Position numbers and translations under genes: made by a program
In this document: positions 44,314-51,562 of the stretch, in pieces
How the letters are laid out: each line of letters opens with the position of its first letter
Position numbering within the stretch: position 1 is the stretch's first letter
The notes under the pieces: generated by a model
Seen by the model: only the letters and a program-made list of their open reading frames with translations
What the model was told of the DNA's origin: nothing
The model's database searches: none
NCBI GenBank assembly: GCA_963842235.1
Contig: CAWJFT010000001.1
Span: 1,550,001 to 1,614,000, forward strand
DNA: 64,000 bases
Reading direction: 5' to 3'
Source: JACDAN01 sp963842235
GTDB lineage: Bacteria > Actinomycetota > Thermoleophilia > Gaiellales > Gaiellaceae

Positions 44314-46653
44314 AACCCGGGCCCGGTGAGACCGGCATGTCGACGAGCCCGAGCTGCACGGCGCGCTCGATCGCCTCGCTGCGACTGGAGGCGCCGAGCT
44401 TCCGATAGACGGAGATCGCCTGGCTCTTGACCGTGTTGCGGGAGACGTAGAGACGCTCGGCGATCTCGCGGAAGGAGAGATGCGTTGTCAAAAGCGGCAG
44501 CAAGCGGAGCTCCGCGGCGGTCAGGGTCGAGGCCCAGCCGTCGTCGAGGCTGACGGCGCTCGCCAGCTGGGCGCGCAGCTCTCGTGCCTGTTGCGGGAGC
44601 GTGCCGAGGTCTGGCCTGCGCTGAATCACGTCCTCGACCTCGCGAAGGAGCGTCCGCGCGCCATCCGTGTCCGCCAGCGCCAAGTGCCCTCGCGCGAGCT
44701 CCAGCCTGGTCTGGACGCCGAACCACGGGATCGCGCGACTCAGGTGCGGGCGCAAGCGCATGGTCGCCACCAGAAGCTCGCGCGCCGTTGCCGCCTGGCC
44801 TTTCGCCAGCGCGAGCCTCGCGCTCAGCCGCCACTTGAATCGCAGCCGGCAGATATTCCTCGATCGGCTGGTTCTCGAGGAAGTCTCTGGCCTGCGCGAG
44901 CTGGATCTCAGCTCGCGCCAGGTCGTCGCGGGCGAGTGCCAGGAGCGCAAGCTGCGAGTGGGCGACCACGCCTGCGTAGATCCCGCCCGAACCGACCGCT
45001 TCCTCTGCGGTCGCGGCCAAGATCTCCTCGGCTCGTTCTTGCTCGCCCTCGAGCAGGGACCCAACCCCGACGAAGAGCAGAGCAGCTGGGCGCCAGAAGC
45101 TGGATGGGCTCAGCTCCTCGAGCGCCAGCTCGGCATCCGCGCGCATGGCCGCGACACCCCGCTGGCAAAAGAGGGCCCGCATGAAGCGCCGTCCAGGCCC
45201 GCACCGACGAGCTTCCATCCGGCATCGGGGCGTCGGGGTCGGAATGCTCGAGGGCGTAGGCAAAACGCTCGGCGGCTTCCGCACGGCCGCGCAATGCGTA
45301 GATCCATGCACCGAAGGCGGCGACCACGGGATAGTGCTCGAGGAGGCCCGGGTCGTCGAACCATCGGAACCACCGTTCCACCGTGACGACGCGCCCGCTA
45401 CGGAAGAACGGCATCGAGAACGTGCCGATCAGCCGAGCGAGCGTTTCGAGGTCTCCACCTGCCGCGGCGTGCTCGATCGCCGCCTCCGGGAGTCCGTTCT
45501 GCTCGCTCCATGAAGCGGCGCTCCGGTGCAGCGCGGCGACCAGCTCCGGCTCGCCGCGCTCGAGCTCGGAGCGGAGCATGTCCCTGAACAGATGGTGGTA
45601 CCTGTACCACTCCCTGTGGTGGTCTAGCGGGACGACGAAGAAGTTCGCCTCCTCGAGGGCCTGGAGCCTGCGCGCGGAGTCACTCCGGCCGAGCAGCTCG
45701 TCGCAGAGCGAACCGCACATCCGGTCGAGTACCGAGGTTCGCACGAGGAACTCGAGGTCCGAGCGTTTGAGCCTGGCGAGATGCTCTGAGCGCAGGTAAT
45801 CCGCCACGTACCGGTCGTCTCCGTGAAAGGAGTCGATCGCGCCTGGATCTCCCGACTCCTGCACGACGAGGGCCGCAAGGTAAAGACCGGCGGCCCAGCC
45901 CTCGGCGCGGTCGTTCAGCTCGTGCGCCTCCGCTTTCGACACCTTTGTGCCGGCCGCAGTCAAGAGCGTCCGGGCCTCCGAGTCCCTCAGAGCGAGCTCG
46001 CCGTGCCGGATCTCATGGAGCTTGCCGGCGGCGCGCAGCTGGGCCAACGGCAGGCCGTTTTCGGCACGTCCGGAAAGGACGAGCTGCGAACCGCAGGGAA
46101 GGTTCTTGGCGAGCGGCTCGAGAACGTCCAGACAGTCCCGGTCCGTCAACTCGTGAACGTCGTCGAGCACGAGGACAATCGGCTCCGGCATCGACGCCAG
46201 GGCCGCCCCGAGGCGCGGAACGCTGGTGGACCACATCGTGTCGCTCGCCGAGGCGGCAGCCCGGAAGACGCCGGGGTCGACCGGATGAATGCCGTCGAGC
46301 GCGGCCGCGACGTAGGTCAAAAGCGCGACCGGATCGTTGTCACGGCGTTCCAGCGAGACCCACGCGAAGGGCCGGTCGTCCCGTCCCGCCCACTGCGCGA
46401 GCAGCGTCGTCTTGCCGTACCCAGCCGGCGCGATGACGCTCACGACGCGCGCATCCGACGCGCGCCGCAGACGGTTCACGAGCCCCGTCCGCTGAACGAG
46501 GCCGGAATGCAGGAAGGGGACCGCGAGCTTCGACTGGAGGATCTCGAAGGCCGCCCAATCTCGTCCGGCTTCCGGCGGTGACTTCAACGGCCGCACGTTT
46601 CCGAGCCGGGTTCGCCGGGGGGCGCGCGCCTCTGGATTGCTTCTTCCGCTCAT
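44303..46653 (-). CDS. MalT-like large LuxR-family regulator (LAL type), two frameshifts
   Basis: About 780 residues. Residues about 50-80 contain Walker A VIAPAGYGKTTLLAQWAG and later Walker B IVLVLDDVHELTDRD, giving a STAND/NACHT-type ATPase. A winged-helix and TPR-like region follows (FHGDDRYVADYLRSEHLARL ... EWYRYHHLFRDMLRSELER), and the C-terminus is a LuxR HTH: LTAAELRLLPLLTTHLSFRE then IAERLYVSRNTVKSQAISVY. Frame changes near 45200 and 44850. ATG at 46653 (MSGRSNPEARAPRR). Such proteins bind ATP and an inducer, then activate promoters. It is the only complete transcription regulator in the window and thus a candidate for the dispersed motif. Confidence 0.86.
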
Positions 46654-46987
46654 CGCTCCTCCTCGACCCTTTTCAGGCCACGGAGGCCGACCCAAACCTT
46701 CCGTGTGTGAGCAGATGCACCCACAGGTTACGTGTCACGACCCAGAAGAGTTCGAGGAAGTGGTGAGCAGGAGAGAACCAGTGAGCATCGTTCACGTCAT
46801 GTCGAGGACCGTAGCGGCCACGACCATCCGCGCACCTGCAACTCGAGGGTGTCGCCATTGACCATGGATGGTTGGCCACCAGGGACTCCAGCACGTCTCC
46901 AGGGTCCATGGGCGCGGCCTTGCTCGGACTGCTCGACGGACCCGCGCGGAGCAAGGCCCCAGCGTGGTGTCAGGAGCGAGAAGGGGC
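46654..46987. other. 334-bp stretch without a supported gene
   Basis: Upstream region of the LuxR-type regulator. It is less GC-rich than its surroundings (for example around 46725-46800). ORFs here are Arg/Ser/Pro-rich without protein-like pattern. I see no copy of the dispersed motif and no convincing hairpin. It should hold the regulator's promoter, which I cannot place. Confidence 0.5.
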
Positions 46988-47191
46988 TTAGGCGATGGCT
47001 GCCTTGGTGCGATCCTGAACCAAATAAGCCACGATCAAAGCCGCCGGAAAGAAGATCAAGCTAAAAAGGAAGAATCCGAAAAAGCTGTGCCCCTTGCGAG
47101 CAGCAACACGGGCCGGCCAGAAGGCGATAGCTATCCAGATGATCAGGAACAAGATCGACCCAAGCCACCAGCCAATTGAAGCAACGAGCAT
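46988..47191 (-). CDS. Small two-helix membrane protein
   Basis: 67 residues: helix 1 SIGWWLGSILFLIIWIAIAFW, a basic turn PARVAARKGHSFFG, helix 2 FFLFSLIFFPAALIVAYLV and a short charged end. This 'small hydrophobic hairpin with ARKGxSFxGF turn' is widespread in actinobacteria, but I know no function. GGAGG lies 6-10 bases before the ATG. A 39-residue ORF lies 32 bp upstream on the same strand and could be co-transcribed. Confidence 0.7.
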   Translation of the reverse strand: MLVASIGWWLGSILFLIIWIAIAFWPARVAARKGHSFFGFFLFSLIFFPAALIVAYLVQDRTKAAIA

Positions 47192-47223
47192 TCCAGACCT
47201 CCATCTGTAGGCGTGTCCGCCGT

Positions 47224-47343
47224 CTAGTTGTTCTCGTGCCGGCCGACGCTCGGTTCTAGCGCCGGCGAGCGACGCGGCGACTTGTGCGCCCCGCGACCCT
47301 GCGGGATCCTCAGGACGATCAGCTGAACAGGTCCGATTGCCAT
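47224..47343 (-). CDS. 39-residue ORF sharing the DUF6325 N-terminus
   Basis: MAIGPVQLIVLRIPQGRGAH leads a 39-residue product with a basic, Pro/Arg-rich tail. The first seven residues are identical to the DUF6325 protein at 16086 (MAIGPVQMLIVGF). A GGGAG lies 5-9 bases before the ATG. It may be a truncated relic of a DUF6325 gene or a mini-protein that keeps its first beta-strand. The dispersed-motif copy at 47428 is 83 bp upstream on this strand, slightly beyond the usual distance. Confidence 0.4.
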   Translation of the reverse strand: MAIGPVQLIVLRIPQGRGAHKSPRRSPALEPSVGRHENN

Positions 47344-47427
47344 GCCACTCCCTTCTGCTGGAACTCTACGAGCGCTGTGCGGGACGCATCAGACTGAGGA
47401 CTCTATGACCAGCCCGAGTCATCGGCA

Positions 47428-47445
47428 TCGTCCGGAGGGAGTGAA
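47428..47445 (+). promoter_or_regulatory. Dispersed motif, copy 13
   Basis: TCGTCCGGAGGGAGTGAA. It ends 66 bp before the 70-residue ORF at 47512 and closely resembles copy 6 (TCGTCC-GAGGG-GTGA). The minus reading TCACTCCCTCCGGACGAT (47427-47444) points to the small genes at 47343 and 47191. Confidence 0.5.
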
Positions 47446-47511
47446 ATTCGCACGAGTTCGAGAATGGTCGTTAACGTCGCATGGTCACCTTCCCAGATCT
47501 AGAGTTGGCTG

Positions 47512-47724
47512 ATGGCGATCGAGTTCGTCGTGCAGCGGCTCGAGATAGGTGATGTCGTCCTGATTGATCTTCCCCAGCAAGGAGGGGAAGTCGAGGCGAC
47601 GGTGGTGCGGGAGATTGATCGAACGGACAGGACCGTGCTCGTTTCGTTGCGAGTGGAGGGGCGCGAGGACTTCGTCAAGGAGTGGCCTCTCGGCGAGATG
47701 GTCACGGTTGTGCGCGGACCCTGA
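47512..47724 (+). CDS. 70-residue beta-rich hypothetical protein
   Basis: Sequence pattern VVQRLEIGDVVLIDLPQQGGEVEATVVREIDRTD then RTVLVSLRVEGREDFVKEWPLGEMVTVV alternates as in a small SH3- or OB-like barrel. No family recognised. ATG at 47512; no strong Shine-Dalgarno. It is supported by codon pattern, by conserved-looking hydrophobic alternation and by the upstream motif copy. Confidence 0.55.
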   Translation: MAIEFVVQRLEIGDVVLIDLPQQGGEVEATVVREIDRTDRTVLVSLRVEGREDFVKEWPLGEMVTVVRGP

Positions 47725-47896
47725 ACGTTCCTTTCGCGTTAGCCATTCTGTTGCCTGAGACTGCGTCCTCCTCGATCAGGGGCCGAGGTCGCGAAGCTCT
47801 CGCTGTGGCTTTCCATGCAGCTTGCGGCCGAGGCGCGGCCTTCCCTCGCCGTAGATGACGACGCCGTCGTCACGCGGCCGGTGTAGCGTCACCTCC

Positions 47897-49063
47897 ATGA
47901 TCCGTCCGCGCTTGCAGCGGCACCGGGGCGCGACGACTCAGGGCGACGGCACCACCCAGGTCGACGCGGGGGAGCTGTCGCGGATGTTCTCGGCGCCGGG
48001 CTGGCTCCAGGACCTCGGCCTCCTCGCGTGGTTCCTCGTCGGGCTCGGCCTCGTGCTCGTCGGAGCGATCTGGATCCTCGGCGAGACCTCGACGATCGTC
48101 ATGCCGGTGGTCACCGGGACGATCGTGGCCGCGGTGGCCGGGCCGGCGGTCACGTGGTTGCAGCGACACGGGCTTCCGCGCCTGGCCGGCGCGGCGCTCG
48201 TGCTCCTGGCGCTGCTCGCGCTCGCCGTCGTCGTGTTCCTGCTCGTCGTGCACGGGATCGTCGCTAACGGCGACGAGATCAAGTCGCTCGCGACGCAGGC
48301 CGCCGACAAGGTCGAAGGGTGGGCGAACGATGCGGGCGCCGACGGCACGTCGAGCTCGACGGAGAGCGTGAAGAGCGCGGTGCCCAATATCGGCGAGACG
48401 CTGCTGAAGGGCGTCGCCAACGGGATCACGGGGCTCACGTCGCTGGCGTTCTTCCTCTCCTTCACGCTCTTCAGCACGTTCTTCCTACTCAAGGACGGGC
48501 CGACGATTCGCCGCTTCGTCGACCGCCACTTGGGCGTTCCCGTCTCGGTCGCGAGCGTGGTCACGGGAGACATGCTCAACTCCCTGCGGCGGTACTTCCT
48601 CGGCGTCTCGATCGTCGCCGCCTTCAACGCGGTCGTCGTCGGGCTCGCCGCCCTGGTTCTCGGCGTGCCCCTCGCAGGGACGATCGCCGTCGTCACTTTC
48701 GTGACTGCGTATGTCCCGTTCATCGGCGCGTTCGTCGCGGGCGCGTTCGCGGTCACCCTCGCGCTCGCCTCGGAGGGAACCGTCGTCGCGATCGCGATGC
48801 TCGTCGTCGTGATCCTCGCCAACGGCATGCTGCAGAACGTCGTCCAGCCCGTGGCCTTCGGCGCCACGCTCGATCTCAACCCGCTCGCCGTGTTGATCGT
48901 CACCATCGCCGCGGGCAGTCTCTTCGGGATGATCGGGATGGTCTTGGCGGCTCCGATCGCTTCGGCGGCGGTGCATATCAGCCGCGACTTGGCGGTGGCG
49001 CGGGCCGCTGCGGCCGCTGAACCGTCCCAGGAGCCCGCGCCGCCTATACCGGACCCCGTCTAG
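47897..49063 (+). CDS. AI-2E family (PerM/YdiK-type) membrane transporter
   Basis: 388 residues from the ATG giving MIRPRLQRHRG. Helices: LGLLAWFLVGLGLVLVGAIWIL, STIVMPVVTGTIVAAVAGPA, LAGAALVLLALLALAVVVFLLVVHGI, a soluble helical domain (GDEIKSLATQAADKVEGWAND ... TLLKGVANGITG), the helix LTSLAFFLSFTLFSTFFLLKDG, and conserved C-terminal TFVTAYVPFIGAFVAGAFAV and NGMLQNVVQPVAFG. This is the AI-2E/PerM family, whose members move small molecules or act as Na+/H+ antiporters. The 42-bp in-frame extension upstream (from 47855) is less convincing. Confidence 0.87.
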   Translation: MIRPRLQRHRGATTQGDGTTQVDAGELSRMFSAPGWLQDLGLLAWFLVGLGLVLVGAIWILGETSTIVMPVVTGTIVAAVAGPAVTWLQRHGLPRLAGAALVLLALLALAVVVFLLVVHGIVANGDEIKSLATQAADKVEGWANDAGADGTSSSTESVKSAVPNIGETLLKGVANGITGLTSLAFFLSFTLFSTFFLLKDGPTIRRFVDRHLGVPVSVASVVTGDMLNSLRRYFLGVSIVAAFNAVVVGLAALVLGVPLAGTIAVVTFVTAYVPFIGAFVAGAFAVTLALASEGTVVAIAMLVVVILANGMLQNVVQPVAFGATLDLNPLAVLIVTIAAGSLFGMIGMVLAAPIASAAVHISRDLAVARAAAAAEPSQEPAPPIPDPV

Positions 49064-49081
49064 AGGCGGTTCGCGGCGACG

Positions 49082-49267
49082 TCAACTACTCGAGCAGACG
49101 ACCTTTCCGTCGTAGCCTTCCGTCCTCGATGACGGCTCCGAGTGAGTCACGAGACAGGTCCCGTACTTCGTCTCGATCAGCTCGCCTTCACTGGGTAGCC
49201 GCTGGAGCTCGAGATCCTGGAAGTCAGTCCAGCCCTCCCCCTCAATCGTGATCCTAAAGCGCTGCAT
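49082..49267 (-). CDS. 61-residue protein of an undescribed small family (copy B)
   Basis: Paralogue of the gene at 22938-23123, with the same length, the same MQRF start, the near-identical core RLPSEGELIETKYGTCLVT and the same GKxVC end. Here the start is ATG. The variable part lies between the core and the C-terminal Cys (HSEPSSRTEGYDG). It is convergent with the AI-2E gene and divergent from the RDD gene. No domain known to me; conservation of both Cys residues and of TKYGTCLVT suggests a binding or redox function. Confidence 0.75.
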   Translation of the reverse strand: MQRFRITIEGEGWTDFQDLELQRLPSEGELIETKYGTCLVTHSEPSSRTEGYDGKVVCSSS

Positions 49268-49346
49268 CAGGCCGATGATCGCACGACGCCCACGTCAAGC
49301 AGCGAGGCAAAGCCGAGGGTGATCGGCCGCCCGTCGGCCAAAGTGG

Positions 49347-50351
49347 ATGAGGTTCTGGAGGCGCGCGCGCCCTATCATCGGTTCCGTAGTCGCCGTGTCT
49401 TCGTCTGACGACAACGAGCGCCACTCCCGCCTTGCTTCCACGGCGGGTCGTCTCGCGTTCTATCCCGCGCGCGTCGCTGCCCGCGCCTCACGCGACCAGC
49501 TTGCCGAGGCCGCGGACGATGTGCTCATTCCCGAGCTCGTCCGCCTGATCGACCGCGCGTTCGCGACCACGCTGCCGGAGGAGGTCGTCCAGTCGGCCGT
49601 TAAGCACAACGTGATCGAGCGCGTGGCTACCGAGCTCGTCAGAAGCGGCGCGCTCGACCGAGCCGTGAAAGACGCGCTCGCGAGCCCGCACACGACCGAG
49701 CTCACCAATCAGATCCTGCAAAGCGACCAGATGCGAATGGCGATCAGGGAAGCCGCCGGGAGCCCGGAGGTACGGGCTGCGCTGACTCGGCAGACGGTGG
49801 GGTTCGCCGGCGAGCTCGTCGGGGGCATTCGAGCGCGCGCCGTCCGCTGGGACGACAGGCTCGGACGTCGTCGCCCACGTGCTGCGGCGGCGCCTTTTGC
49901 GGGCCTCGCCACCCGTGCCCTCGCGTTTGCGTTCGACGCGGCGGTGATCATCCTGATCTTCGCTTCGCTGTCGGCGTTGGTCGCGCTGGCATCGACGCTG
50001 GTGGGAACGCTGCGACCCGCGTGGCTGGCCGGGTTGCTCCTCGGCTCCGGCCTCACGCTCATTGCCGGCATCTACTTCGTGACGTTCTGGAGCGGCGCCG
50101 GGCAGACGCCGGGAATGCGGCTGCTCCGGCTCAGGCTGTGGGGGCCGGGCGGTGATCCGCCCTCGCTGGGACGCTCGCTCGTCCGCGCAATCGGAACGGC
50201 GATCGCGATCATTCCGCTGTTCGCCGGCTACCTGCCGGTGCTCTTCGACGCTCGGCGCCGGGGCTTGCCCGACTTTCTCGCGGGGACCGTCGTCGTCTAC
50301 GACGACGGGCCCGACGTCACGCCGGACGAACCGCGATCGTCACGCGGCTGA
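49347..50351 (+). CDS. RDD-family membrane protein
   Basis: 334 residues. The N-terminal half is soluble and helical (RLAFYPARVAARASRDQLAEAADDVLIPELVRLIDRAFATTLPEEV ... ALDRAVKDALASPHTTELTNQIL). The C-terminal half is an RDD domain: FAGLATRALAFAFDAAVIILIF (R..D signature), LGSGLTLIAGIYFVTFWSGAGQTPGMRLLRLRL and SLVRAIGTAIAIIPLFAGYLP. A GTG at about 49395 is an alternative start. RDD proteins are membrane proteins of mixed or unknown function. Its 3' end overlaps the convergent PaaI gene by 35 bp. Confidence 0.82.
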   Translation: MRFWRRARPIIGSVVAVSSSDDNERHSRLASTAGRLAFYPARVAARASRDQLAEAADDVLIPELVRLIDRAFATTLPEEVVQSAVKHNVIERVATELVRSGALDRAVKDALASPHTTELTNQILQSDQMRMAIREAAGSPEVRAALTRQTVGFAGELVGGIRARAVRWDDRLGRRRPRAAAAPFAGLATRALAFAFDAAVIILIFASLSALVALASTLVGTLRPAWLAGLLLGSGLTLIAGIYFVTFWSGAGQTPGMRLLRLRLWGPGGDPPSLGRSLVRAIGTAIAIIPLFAGYLPVLFDARRRGLPDFLAGTVVVYDDGPDVTPDEPRSSRG

Positions 50352-50703
50352 CGGCGCAGAGCCGCTCGTCGTCGTCCGTCATCTCCACGTCCCAGACCCA
50401 GGTCGTCCGCCCCCGGTGTCGCCGGCGGGCGACCGCGTGAACCGTTCCCTTGCTGATGGGGCGCAGGAAGGTGGAGTGGTTCGACATGCCGAGGCCGACG
50501 CTGCCGCGGGGCACGACGCCGATGTTCGTCCCGAGGGACGCGAGCGCTTCCGCGATCGAGGCATAGACGCCGCCGTGTACGAGGCCGAGCGGCTGAGTGA
50601 CGTGCTTCTCGACGGGAACGCGTGCGCGAACGAGCTCGTCGCCGGCTTCCTCGACCTCGAGGCCGTAGTGACGGTCGAACGGTGACGCCTCCAACTCACT
50701 CAT
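50317..50703 (-). CDS. PaaI-type hotdog-fold acyl-CoA thioesterase
   Basis: 128 residues with the hotdog signature LGLVHGGVYASIAEALASLG (catalytic HGG and Glu/Ala-rich hotdog helix), NHSTFLRPISKGTVHAVARRRHRGRTTWVWDVEM (beta-sheet) and a short end. It hydrolyses aryl- or acyl-CoA thioesters. It is divergent from the tryptophan/anthranilate operon with 30 bp between starts. Releasing CoA from stalled thioester intermediates, as PaaI does in phenylacetate degradation, is a plausible role here; that is inference. Confidence 0.86.
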   Translation of the reverse strand: MSELEASPFDRHYGLEVEEAGDELVRARVPVEKHVTQPLGLVHGGVYASIAEALASLGTNIGVVPRGSVGLGMSNHSTFLRPISKGTVHAVARRRHRGRTTWVWDVEMTDDDERLCAVSRVTIAVRPA

Positions 50704-50733
50704 CTTGCGGCGAAGTGTGAAGCTTCAGGCGGG

Positions 50734-51562
50734 ATGAATGTCGGGGTTGGTCTTCCCACAACGACGCCCGGCGCGACGGGCGAGCTGCTCCTCGAGTGGG
50801 CGCGTCGCGCCGATGACGGCCCGTTCTCTTCCGTCGCCGTCCTCGACCGCCTCGTCTACGACAGCTTCGAGCCGTTTGCGGTGCTGTCGGCTGCTGCTGC
50901 GGCCACCGCGGCGAGTGCGGCTGGCGACGATGATCGCGATCGGCCCGTTGCGCTCGACCGCGCTCCTCGCGAAGCAGGCCGCGTCCGTGCACGGCCTCTC
51001 TGGGGGACGGTTGACGCTGGGCCTCGCCGTCGGCGCGCGGGTCGAGGACTACGAGGCCGCGGGGGTCGAGCATCGCGGGCGCGGACGGAAGCTCGGGGAG
51101 CAGCTGGCGTACATCCGCGGGGCGGTCGACGGGGACCGCGTTGGGCCGGCCCGCGAGGGGATCGAGCTGCTCGCCGGCGGGTTGAGCGGCCCGGCGTTCT
51201 CCCGCATGGCCCGCTACACCGACGGCTACGCGCACAACGGCGGGCCGCCTCGGGCCTTCGCCGGCGCGGCGGCGCGGGCCGAGGCCGCCTGGCGAGACCT
51301 CGGACGAGAGGGTCGCCCGCGCCTCTGGGGTCAGGGCTACTTCACGCTCTGCGATCCGGAGCGCGGCGAGGCCTATCTGCGTGATTACTACGCCTTCACC
51401 GGCGGTTTCGTCGAGCGGATCGTCGCGGAGCAGCTCACGAGCGTCCGAGCGATCAAGGATTTCGTTCGCGGCTATGAGGAGGCCGGCTGCGACGAGCTGG
51501 TGCTCTTCTCCACGACGCCGGCGGTCGAGGAGCTCGACCGGCTCGCGGAGGCCGTCGGATGA
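50734..51562 (+). CDS. LLM-class flavin-dependent oxidoreductase, one frameshift
   Basis: About 276 residues of the luciferase-like/F420-dependent TIM barrel: MNVGVGLPTTTPGATGELLLEWARRADDGPFSS, then after a frame change near 50925 'TMIAIGPLRSTALLAKQAAS' and 'LSGGRLTLGLAVGARVEDYEAAGV' (LSxGRxxLGxGxG cofactor motif), ending with GYEEAGCDELVLFSTTPAVEELDRLA. The cofactor may be FMN or F420. First gene of the catabolic operon; its stop overlaps the next ATG. A role in reducing a ring intermediate is possible but unproven. Confidence 0.82.

Noticed and set aside
49310..49323. GAGGGTGATC before the RDD gene, resembling half of the dispersed motif
   Set aside because: Only the right half matches; the left half (GGCA) does not.
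50720..50737. Minus-strand TCATCCCGCCTGAAGCTT between PaaI and the catabolic operon
   Set aside because: The left half equals copy 8 but the right half is absent, it is only 16 bp from the PaaI start and it overlaps the LLM start codon.
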